In this document: piece by piece, positions 7,294-13,933 of the stretch
Layout: every line of letters starts with the position of its first letter
Numbering within the stretch: the stretch's first letter is position 1
Source of the DNA: Bacillota bacterium
GTDB lineage: Bacteria > Bacillota > Clostridia > Christensenellales > CAG-138
Direction: 5' to 3'
Length of the DNA: 16,033 nucleotides
Assembly (NCBI GenBank): GCA_023393045.1
Contig: JAEWMV010000063.1
Coordinates: 1-16,033, forward strand
Translations under genes and position numbers: made by a program
Notes under the pieces: generated by a model
The model's database searches: none
Seen by the model: only the letters and a program-made list of their open reading frames with translations
What the model was told of the DNA's origin: nothing

Positions 7294-8667
7294 ATGCTTG
7301 AATTCGTCGTACTGGGCGTGTTTTCCGCCGCGCTCATCGCCTGCATCGCGCTCGATGCTTCCATACTCTACGCGTTGCTCTTTGGCTACGCGCTCTTTTT
7401 TGCATATGGCCTCATCCGCAGGAAAAGCGTGAAAGAGCTGCTTCAAATGTCCTGGGGCGGCGTGAAGTCCGTCAAAAACATCCTGCTCACGCTCCTGCTT
7501 GTGGGCATGGTCACGGCGGTGTGGCGCGCCTCGGGCACCATCGCCTACATCATCTATTACGCCTCGAAAATCATCGTCCCCTCGGTCTTCCCGCTCATCA
7601 TCTTCCTGCTGTGCGCCCTCATCTCCATGCTCACAGGCACGGCGCTGGGCACGGCCGCCATCGTGGGGGTCATCTCCATGACCATCGCCAACGCCATGGG
7701 CATTTCGCCCATCCTCGCGGGCGGAGCCATCCTCTCCGGCTCGTATTTGGGGGATCGCTGCTCGCCCATGTCCACAAGTCTGCTGCTGGTGAGCGAGCTC
7801 ACCGGAACCGATATCTACCGCAACATCAAAAACCTCGTGCGCTCCGCGGCCGTGCCCTTCGCCGCGGCCTGCCTCGTTTACCTCGCGCTGGGCCTGACGA
7901 AGCATGTCTCGGACGCTTCGGAGGAAATCTGGAACCTGTTCCGCAAGAACTTCAATCTGCATTTTCTGGTCTTACTGCCCGCCGTGCTCGTACTGGCGCT
8001 GTGCGCCTTTCGCGTGAAGGTGAAGCTTGCGATAGGCGCAAGCATACTCGCGGGCTGCGTGTTGTGTTTGACCGTGCAGAAGATGGACGTCGCAACGCTG
8101 TTCTCCGCGCTATGGGGCGGCTTCCACGCAAAGGACCCGGCGCTTGCCCGCGTTATGGATGGCGGGGGTGTCGTGTCCATGCTCAAGGTCGTGGCCATTG
8201 TGTGCATCTCCTCGTGCTATGCGGGCATATTCGACGGCACGGGCATGCTCGCGGGCATCAAGCGGCACATAGGCCGTCTCGGCGCGAAAATTTCCCCCTA
8301 TGGCGCGCTCGTTGTGACCGCGCTCGTGGCCGACATGGCGGCGTGCAACCAAACGCTGGGTATACTGCTCACGCACCAGCTCTGCTGCGATATGGAAGAG
8401 GATCGGGAGCGCCTCGCCGTCAACCTCGCGGACACCGCGCTCGTCATCGCCCCGCTCGTGCCGTGGTCCGTCGCGGGCGCGACGCCGCTTGCGACCGTGG
8501 GCGCGCCGATGGTGAGCATACTCGCCGCGTGCTATCTGTATCTTTTGCCCTTATGGGGCTTCATCCGGGGATATGCGAAGTGGAGAAAAGCCGGGAAGTC
8601 CGGCGCGCCGGAGCTTGTTGGAGCGGATCAGGGAAAAGAACTTGACGGGACGGGAGGCGCGAAATGA
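7294..8667 (+). CDS. NhaC-family antiporter/transporter
   Basis: This is an integral membrane protein of 457 residues with about ten or more hydrophobic segments. The segment GGAILSGSYLGDRCSPMSTS (residues 143-162, with Asp154) matches the conserved core of the NhaC family. Known NhaC members are Na+/H+ antiporters or, like MleN, organic-acid/cation antiporters. The ATG follows GGAGG by a long spacer of about 14 bases and no better start is visible, which suggests inefficient or structured initiation. The stop overlaps the mobA start (ATGA at 8664-8667), so the two are translationally coupled. The context between a catabolic operon and a reductase system suggests uptake or export of an organic acid or other substrate, or ion homeostasis. 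The substrate is not determinable. The last ~20 residues are a hydrophilic Gly/Ala/Lys tail. Confidence 0.85.
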   Translation: MLEFVVLGVFSAALIACIALDASILYALLFGYALFFAYGLIRRKSVKELLQMSWGGVKSVKNILLTLLLVGMVTAVWRASGTIAYIIYYASKIIVPSVFPLIIFLLCALISMLTGTALGTAAIVGVISMTIANAMGISPILAGGAILSGSYLGDRCSPMSTSLLLVSELTGTDIYRNIKNLVRSAAVPFAAACLVYLALGLTKHVSDASEEIWNLFRKNFNLHFLVLLPAVLVLALCAFRVKVKLAIGASILAGCVLCLTVQKMDVATLFSALWGGFHAKDPALARVMDGGGVVSMLKVVAIVCISSCYAGIFDGTGMLAGIKRHIGRLGAKISPYGALVVTALVADMAACNQTLGILLTHQLCCDMEEDRERLAVNLADTALVIAPLVPWSVAGATPLATVGAPMVSILAACYLYLLPLWGFIRGYAKWRKAGKSGAPELVGADQGKELDGTGGAK

Positions 8668-9248
8668 ACAAGGTCACTGCGGCGATACTCGCGGGCGGAA
8701 AGTCCAGCCGTTTCGGGCGGGACAAATCGCTCCTCACGCTCGACGGCGCCACCCTCACGGAGCGCGCCGTCAAAAACCTTTCGCCCCTCTTTGATGAAAT
8801 ACTCATCGTCAGCAACGCGTCGGACAAGTTCCATCTGCCGGGCTCGAGGGAGATCGGCGATGTTTACCCCAACACGGGGCCTTTGGGCGGCATACACAGC
8901 GCGCTCGTCCACAGCCGCAACGAGGCTGTGTTTGTCATGGCGTGCGACATGCCCCATTTCGACGCCGCGCTCTGTCAAAGGCTCGTGGACTTATCCGCAG
9001 GGTACGACGCTTTTGTCCCCCGCGCCGGGGATGAGTTTGAACCACTTTTTGCGGTTTATCGCAAAAGCGCGCTGCCCGCGATGGAAGCCCTGCTGCAAAG
9101 CGGCCGGTATAAGGTGCGCGGCCTGTTTGAGCATGTAAAAACGGGCTTCCTTCCGCTTGCCGCGAGGCAGGACGGGGAAGACCCGTTTTATAACATCAAT
9201 TTCCCTTCCGATTATGAGGCGCTGCAAAAGAGCCCCAAAGGGGATTAG
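8664..9248 (+). CDS. mobA: molybdenum cofactor guanylyltransferase MobA
   Basis: This 194-residue nucleotidyltransferase has the MobA signatures. LAGGKSSRFGRDK (residues 9-21) is the GTP-binding loop with Lys21. GPLGGIHSAL lies at 72-81, and ACDMPHF has the metal-binding Asp95. EPLFAVY and FYNINFPSD follow near the C-terminus. MobA adds GMP to molybdopterin to make the bis-MGD cofactor required by the DMSO-reductase family. The convergent gene directly downstream encodes exactly such an enzyme, so this copy very likely serves it. GGGAGG at 8652-8657 supports the start, which overlaps the transporter stop by four bases. The stop codon overlaps that of the convergent reductase gene (9245-9248). 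No other Moco synthesis gene is in the window. Confidence 0.93.
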   Translation: MNKVTAAILAGGKSSRFGRDKSLLTLDGATLTERAVKNLSPLFDEILIVSNASDKFHLPGSREIGDVYPNTGPLGGIHSALVHSRNEAVFVMACDMPHFDAALCQRLVDLSAGYDAFVPRAGDEFEPLFAVYRKSALPAMEALLQSGRYKVRGLFEHVKTGFLPLAARQDGEDPFYNINFPSDYEALQKSPKGD

Positions 9249-12031
9249 TCCGCCTTTCGCACCTCGGCGAGGTTGGTGTGCTGCGGGTTGGCGCGGGCAA
9301 GGGGGGTCGCCCTGTCGGACATGGTGAGCACGTTAAGGCATCCGCCAACGTCCGTTTTATTTGTTTTAGGGTTATACCACGCGCCCTCGTGTATGGCGGC
9401 GACGCCGCGCATGATGCGCTCCGTCACCTTGGCCTGTATGCGCACCGTGCCCCTGTCGTTATAGACATCCACCGTTTCGCCGTCCGCAATGCCGCGCGCC
9501 GCGGCGTCCGCGGGGTTGATCCACACGCTCGTCGGGTCAAGCTCCTTGAGGAGCGCGTTTTTTTCGTGCATGGAATGGCAGCGCCGCTTGGTGTGAAAGC
9601 CGATGAGCTGCAGCGGATACTTTTTCCTCAGCGGGTCGTTTGGCCCCTCGTCGCAGGGCGTGTAGGAGGGGAGGCCGGGCAGAAGCCCGCCTTCATAAAG
9701 CCGCTTGGAGAAAATTTCAACCTTGCCGGAAGGGGTGGCGAAGGGTTCGCCGCCCTCTATGTTCTTTTGGAAGGCGATGTCCCGCCCGCGGTCCGCGTAC
9801 ACGTGGTAGCCCCGCTCAATGAAGGTCTGCATGTCGGGAAGCTCGGGATATTTTTCGCGCAGTTCATGATAGCTTTCCTCAATCCACGCCATCACATCGC
9901 CCTTGTTTTCGGTGAACGCGGCTTCCAGACCGAGCTTTTGGGCGACCATCGTCAGCCATTCGTACTCGAAGCGGCAGCCGAAGAGCGGCTCGATGGCGCG
10001 GTTGTTCCACAGCAGATAATCGTCCGCCGACCACGGCCCCACGAGGTTGTCCATTTCAAAGAAAGAAGGCGCGGGCAAAAGCAGGTCCGCAAATTTCGCC
10101 CCCGGGGTCATGAACAGATCGGATACGACGATGAGTTCCGCGCGTTCCTCGTCGGAAATCAGGCGCACCGTGTTGTTGATGTTGGAATGCTGGTTGACGA
10201 GCATGCCGCTTGCGATGCTGAAGATGAGCTTGATGGGCGCGTCGAGACGCTCGCCCCCCCATATGCCGTCCTTGGCCGAGAGCGAGCGGTAATCCTCCAG
10301 CGCGCGCGTCCAGAGGAAGGAGGGGATCGTCACCTTGTACGGCTCCTCAATCGCCTTGAGCCAAGGGGCGTCGTGCGCGGCGCGTATGCAGCCGCAGCCA
10401 CTTGAGCCGCCGGGTATCCCCACGTTGCCCGTGATGCACGCGAGCGTGGCGAAGGCGCGGTAGGTCTGCTCCCCGTTCAATGTCCTTTGCGGCCCGAAAC
10501 CCGCGAGCAGGCAGGCGGGCTTTGTGGCGGCGAATTCCCGCGCGAGCTTTTTTATCGTGTCCGCGGGCACGCCTGTGACGCTCTCGCCCCATTCGGCGGT
10601 CTTTACGACGCCGTCCGCCTCGCCGAAAAGATACGCGTGGTAGCTCCCGCCCTTGGGCGCGCCCTCGGGCATGTGCGCCTCATCGAAACCCACGCAGAAC
10701 TCATCCATGAAGGCCTGGCCCTGTAAACCCTCCGACCATATCACATAACACATGGCGTCGATGAGCGCCCCGTCCGTGGAGGGACGAAGGGGGATCCACT
10801 CGTTTGCGTAGACGAGCGCGGAGTCGCTTTTTCTGGGGTCGAGCGTGATGATGCGCACGCCCTTTTTCTTCGCTTCCATCAAACAGCGGTTGAGGTTGGG
10901 GCCGTATAGGTTTTCCGCCGGGTTATGCCCCCAAAGGAGGATGAGCTTGCTGTTTAATAAATCCTCCGGCGCGCTGCCGCACTGGTAGCTGCCGTAGATA
11001 TAGTCCGTGATGTGCAGCGCGGCCGCCGCGCTGTAATAGTTGTAGAAATTCAGCTGCCCGCCGTCCAGAGCCAAAAGGCGGCGCGTGAAATAATCCCCGC
11101 GCGCGACGGCGCACACGCCCGCGCCCGGCAGCACATAGCGGGAGCCCGGGCCCCATGTTTCGCGCGTATGGGAGATGGCCTCGGCGATGCGCTCGGCCGC
11201 GCGCTCCCACGTGATGCGGCGATAGCGCCCCTCCCCACGCTTGCCCACGCGCTCCATGGGGTAGCGCAAACGCTCGGGCGTGAGGAAGGTATAGCGGTAG
11301 GCGCGCCCGCGCGAGCAGCCCGTGAAGCGTATCTCCTGACACGCTCGGTTGGGCTCTATGGAAAGCACGCACCCTTCCGACACGCGGGAGAGCATGTGGC
11401 ATTTCGAGCCGCAGTCGGAAAAGCTCGCGTGGCCGATTTCGTGCACCGTATCCTCGGGGACGGGCGGCCGCGCGCGCCAACGATAGCTTTCCAAACTTTG
11501 GAGCCATTCTTCGCTTACGGATATTTCCTTCGGGGATTGCAGCACCGCATCCTCCATTATTTGCGTCACGGCGGCGACCTCTGGGTGGGGGGAGGCCTTT
11601 TGCATGGCTTCGGCAGCGATTTTGGCGGCGTCGAGCGCGTAGAGCGCGATAAACTCATCCGCTTCCCTCGTGCGGTCGCTGCCGTTGATGGTGCAGGCGT
11701 AGAGGTATTCGAGGAAACGGAAAAGCTCGCCGATGTAATCCGGCGGATTGCCGTCCGCGCACAGCGGCGCATAGCCCTGGCGCTTATAAAAGCGCGCGAC
11801 CTCAAGCGTGGTCTCATTGAGGAGAGCGCCCTCGCCTTGGCATATCGAAACCCATAAGGGGATTTTTACATTTGCGTCCGTGCCCCATATGAGCGCGCCG
11901 TATTCCACGTCCGTCATCGTGTCGCGGATGCCGAGCGTGCCGCATATCTTTAGCCATTCCTCACGGTCGTTGAAGAAGCAGGCGAGCATATGGCTCCTGG
12001 CAAAGGCGTTTTGAAGCGTTTTATCGGGCAT
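9245..12031 (-). CDS. TorD-chaperone/DmsA-type molybdopterin oxidoreductase fusion
   Basis: The 928-residue protein has two parts. Residues 1-190 are a TorD/DmsD-type chaperone domain, recognised from ARFYKRQGYAPLCADGNPPD (79-98) followed by IGELFRFLEYLY. Residues ~195-928 resemble E. coli DmsA along their whole length. The segment RVGKRGEGRYRRITWE follows the FeS region. The likely Mo ligand is Ser334 in YYSAAA. IPLRPSTDGALIDAM is the MGD-site region. The end is GGCLNVLTMSDRATPLA plus NPQHTNL. The FS0 site has Cys207, Cys211 and Cys239, but the first Cys is replaced by Ser203. There is no twin-arginine signal, so the enzyme should be cytoplasmic. The ATG at 12031 follows AGGGAGG by about 9 bases and overlaps the flavoprotein gene by 11 bases. 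The substrate is probably an S- or N-oxide, but this is uncertain. Confidence 0.9.
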   Translation of the reverse strand: MPDKTLQNAFARSHMLACFFNDREEWLKICGTLGIRDTMTDVEYGALIWGTDANVKIPLWVSICQGEGALLNETTLEVARFYKRQGYAPLCADGNPPDYIGELFRFLEYLYACTINGSDRTREADEFIALYALDAAKIAAEAMQKASPHPEVAAVTQIMEDAVLQSPKEISVSEEWLQSLESYRWRARPPVPEDTVHEIGHASFSDCGSKCHMLSRVSEGCVLSIEPNRACQEIRFTGCSRGRAYRYTFLTPERLRYPMERVGKRGEGRYRRITWERAAERIAEAISHTRETWGPGSRYVLPGAGVCAVARGDYFTRRLLALDGGQLNFYNYYSAAAALHITDYIYGSYQCGSAPEDLLNSKLILLWGHNPAENLYGPNLNRCLMEAKKKGVRIITLDPRKSDSALVYANEWIPLRPSTDGALIDAMCYVIWSEGLQGQAFMDEFCVGFDEAHMPEGAPKGGSYHAYLFGEADGVVKTAEWGESVTGVPADTIKKLAREFAATKPACLLAGFGPQRTLNGEQTYRAFATLACITGNVGIPGGSSGCGCIRAAHDAPWLKAIEEPYKVTIPSFLWTRALEDYRSLSAKDGIWGGERLDAPIKLIFSIASGMLVNQHSNINNTVRLISDEERAELIVVSDLFMTPGAKFADLLLPAPSFFEMDNLVGPWSADDYLLWNNRAIEPLFGCRFEYEWLTMVAQKLGLEAAFTENKGDVMAWIEESYHELREKYPELPDMQTFIERGYHVYADRGRDIAFQKNIEGGEPFATPSGKVEIFSKRLYEGGLLPGLPSYTPCDEGPNDPLRKKYPLQLIGFHTKRRCHSMHEKNALLKELDPTSVWINPADAAARGIADGETVDVYNDRGTVRIQAKVTERIMRGVAAIHEGAWYNPKTNKTDVGGCLNVLTMSDRATPLARANPQHTNLAEVRKAD

Positions 12032-13205
12032 GGCGCTGCGCCTCCCTGATCTGCTGCTTGACGCTCTGCATGCGCGCAAGGTTGCCCAGTATGGTCGCGC
12101 CCACGAGCGTATCTTCAAGATAAAACAGCCGCTCCGTGGATTCGGTCATGGCGGCGTTCACGGCGACGCCGCTTTCGGCCTGCGTCTTTTGCGCTTCCAC
12201 GCGGTATTCCCCCTGCCCCTTGCCCGTGTCGCCGAAGGCGAAGAAGGAAACATAGGGCGTGTTGATGATGAGGGAGGTGTCCGCGCCCTCGTAGGCCTTG
12301 CTGCCGCCGGCGGCGTTCGCGCCCGCCACAAGCCCCTGGCTCCACGCCTCGCTCCAGAGCATGTAGTTGAGGCCGTTATACTCCGCGCAGTCCCCGCAGG
12401 CGTATATATCGGGAACGCTTGTCTCCATCCGCTCGTTGACGACGATGGCCCTGTTGATCTGCATCCCCGCCTTCTGCGCGAGCGCGATGTGCGGCCGCAC
12501 GCCGCAGGAAATCACCACCACGCCGCAGGGGAAGCGCCGCCCGTCCGCGAGGCGCACGGAATTTGCCCTGCCGTCGCCCTCGATCTCCTCTATTTTCACG
12601 TCCACATGCACGGCGAAATACTCGTTGAGCCTGAGCCGCAGTTCCTCCGCGGTCTGGGGGTCAAGCTGGCGGGACATGAGATACGGCGCGGCCTCGAGCA
12701 CGGTCACGCTAAGCCCGTAGCGCATCAGCTCAAAGGCCGTTTCAAGGCCGATCGCGCCGCCGCCTATCACCACGGCCTCGCGCCTGCCCAGCGCCTCCTG
12801 TTTCAAACGCTCCATATCGCGCACGCTTCGTATGTCGCACACGCCCTCCTGATTGACGCCCGCAAACGGCGGGATGAAATTATATCCGCCCGCGGCGTAG
12901 ATGCACTTGTCGTAGGGCAGATCGCGCGCATTCGTTCGCACGATATGTGCCGCGGCGTCAAGCTCGGTCGCCTCCTCATCGAGATAGAGCGCAACGCCGC
13001 GCTTATCATACCATTCCCTGCTGTGTATCACATAGCGCTTGGGGTTGAGGAAGCCAAGCGGCGTTTTGGAGAGCATGGGGCGCGTGTAGGGGAGGAAATC
13101 CTCCTTGGTGAGCAGGGAGATCTTCGCCTCACTGTCGTTGTCGAGTATGCCCTGCAGCGCGGCGACGCCCGCAGCGCCTCCTCCGATGATGATGTACTTG
13201 CTCAT
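12021..13205 (-). CDS. NADH-type FAD-dependent oxidoreductase (rubredoxin/nitrite-reductase-like)
   Basis: This 394-residue pyridine nucleotide-disulfide-type flavoprotein has the FAD motif GGGAAG (8-13) and the segment PYTRPMLSKTPLG (39-51). The NAD(P) motif GGGAIG (148-153) is followed by Glu171 in VLEAAP, an acidic residue favouring NADH. The second FAD motif is ACGDCAE (269-275). There is no CxxxxC redox-disulfide pair, so it belongs with single-electron-partner reductases such as rubredoxin reductase, NorW or the NirB N-terminus. Its start overlaps the ferredoxin stop by four bases (ATGA, 13202-13205). GGAGGG lies 9 bases upstream of the start. Its end overlaps the catalytic subunit start by 11 bases. 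This strict coupling suggests it passes electrons from NAD(P)H through the DmsB-like protein to the molybdoenzyme, replacing the quinol-oxidising DmsC. That role is inferred from context. Confidence 0.88.
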   Translation of the reverse strand: MSKYIIIGGGAAGVAALQGILDNDSEAKISLLTKEDFLPYTRPMLSKTPLGFLNPKRYVIHSREWYDKRGVALYLDEEATELDAAAHIVRTNARDLPYDKCIYAAGGYNFIPPFAGVNQEGVCDIRSVRDMERLKQEALGRREAVVIGGGAIGLETAFELMRYGLSVTVLEAAPYLMSRQLDPQTAEELRLRLNEYFAVHVDVKIEEIEGDGRANSVRLADGRRFPCGVVVISCGVRPHIALAQKAGMQINRAIVVNERMETSVPDIYACGDCAEYNGLNYMLWSEAWSQGLVAGANAAGGSKAYEGADTSLIINTPYVSFFAFGDTGKGQGEYRVEAQKTQAESGVAVNAAMTESTERLFYLEDTLVGATILGNLARMQSVKQQIREAQRHAR

Positions 13206-13762
13206 TCTTTCGCGCCCTCCTTCTCCCAGCCCGAAGGCAGGCGCACGAGCAGGGACGGATTTGTAAGTTCCGCGTCCTTTAACACCGCGCCCGCGGGCGC
13301 GAGCGGGCCGAAGGCGGCGGTGAGTTCTTCCTTCTCGCCGAAATGGATGCTCTTGGTGGGGCAGGCGTCCACGCACAGGGGATTTTTGCCCTCGGCGCGC
13401 CGCTCAAAGCAAGCATCGCATTTCTGGCTCATGCCGCTCGCCTCGCTGAAGGAAATCGCGCCGAAGGGACAGTTCCATATGCAGGTGCCGCAGCCGATGC
13501 AAAGCCCGTCGTCGTGGACGACGGTGCCGTCCTCAAGCTTGTGCATGGCGCCCGTGGGGCAAACCGCGGTGCAGCGCGGATTTTCGCAGTGGTTGCACGC
13601 GCCCGAAAAAGGAAATTCCCGCGTGCCGCCGGGGCGCTTCACCAGATTGAGGCGCCGGAAAAACACGCCCGGGGGCAGCGCGTGCGCATCCTTGCAGGCG
13701 ATCTGGCACGCGCCGCAGCCGATGCAGGTATCCATGTTGACGTAGAAGCAGATTTGACCCAT
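13202..13762 (-). CDS. DmsB-like electron-transfer subunit with four [4Fe-4S] clusters
   Basis: The 186-residue protein has sixteen cysteines in four groups: 13/16/19/23, 56/59/64/68, 88/91/94/98 and 115/118/130/134. This is the DmsB/NrfC/FdnH-type pattern of four cubane clusters. Segments such as CNHCENPRCTAVCPTGAMHK are very close to E. coli DmsB. It should wire the flavoprotein to the catalytic subunit. The start is placed at the second ATG (13762), because AGGGAGG leaves a 6-base spacer there and none before the ATG at 13768. It lacks any export signal, as expected for a partner of a cytoplasmic enzyme. It is the first gene of the minus-strand operon, with a promoter at about 13830-13859. 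Compared with E. coli DmsB (about 205 residues) it is slightly shorter, mainly before the second cluster motif. Confidence 0.92.
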   Translation of the reverse strand: MGQICFYVNMDTCIGCGACQIACKDAHALPPGVFFRRLNLVKRPGGTREFPFSGACNHCENPRCTAVCPTGAMHKLEDGTVVHDDGLCIGCGTCIWNCPFGAISFSEASGMSQKCDACFERRAEGKNPLCVDACPTKSIHFGEKEELTAAFGPLAPAGAVLKDAELTNPSLLVRLPSGWEKEGAKE

Positions 13763-13787
13763 GTGCATCCTCCCTATAAGGATTCAT

Positions 13788-13821
13788 GCGCCCATAGGCG
13801 CTTTACAGGTATGCGGCCTGT
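13788..13821. promoter_or_regulatory. two inverted repeats in the reductase operon leader
   Basis: ACAGG (13805-13809) and CCTGT (13817-13821) form a dyad with a 7-base centre, close to the expected transcript start. GCGCC (13788-13792) and GGCGC (13797-13801) form a 5-bp hairpin with a 4-base loop between the start site and the Shine-Dalgarno. Either could be a regulator site or an mRNA structure. They are short, so chance cannot be excluded. Confidence 0.35.
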
Positions 13822-13822
13822 T

Positions 13823-13838
13823 TGCTAAAATTATAGCA
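13823..13838. promoter_or_regulatory. candidate operator: 16-bp dyad covering the -10 box
   Basis: TGCTA-A-AATT-A-TAGCA is symmetrical at seven of eight positions per half. It contains the complete minus-strand -10 hexamer (13830-13835). A protein bound here would block or control RNA polymerase at the reductase operon. The obvious candidate is the PucR-type regulator encoded about 100 bases away and transcribed in the opposite direction. Confidence 0.55.
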
Positions 13839-13859
13839 TGAGGTCATCATAAAGGACAA
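13830..13859 (-). promoter_or_regulatory. promoter of the DmsB-flavoprotein-DmsA operon
   Basis: Read on the minus strand, TTGTCC (13859-13854) and the perfect -10 TATAAT (13835-13830) are 18 bases apart. This gives a start near 13823 and a leader of about 60 bases before the ATG at 13762. A matching plus-strand promoter for the regulator gene was not clearly seen in the 170-base divergent region. Confidence 0.65.
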
Positions 13860-13933
13860 CGTATCAAAACGCAACCCGGTTCCCGTCGAAAAACCGCGTC
13901 CGCCCCTTATCCTGTTATCCGGGAGAATACAGC

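Noticed and set aside
9278..10405. 375-codon plus-strand frame inside the reductase gene
   Set aside because: Shadow of the DmsA-like coding sequence, which matches its family throughout this stretch.
9245..12031. Formate dehydrogenase or nitrate reductase as the identity of the molybdoenzyme
   Set aside because: The Mo-ligand region has Ser (YYSAAA), not Sec/Cys or Asp, and similarity to DmsA extends through the C-terminal NVLT...NPxHTNL segment.
12032..12118. 29-residue extension of the reductase with several arginines, which might suggest a Tat signal
   Set aside because: It lies inside the flavoprotein gene in another frame and has no SRRxFLK-like motif followed by a hydrophobic stretch. 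AGGGAGG points to the ATG at 12031.
12030..13745. 571-codon open frame on the plus strand opposite the flavoprotein and ferredoxin genes
   Set aside because: It covers two well-supported genes with cofactor motifs on the other strand, and its own translation is low-complexity and motif-free.
13907..13920. TTATCC-TG-TTATCC direct repeat before the PucR gene
   Set aside because: It is short and lies next to the ribosome binding site. It may be an autoregulatory site, but nothing beyond the repeat supports this, so it is only mentioned in the gene entry.
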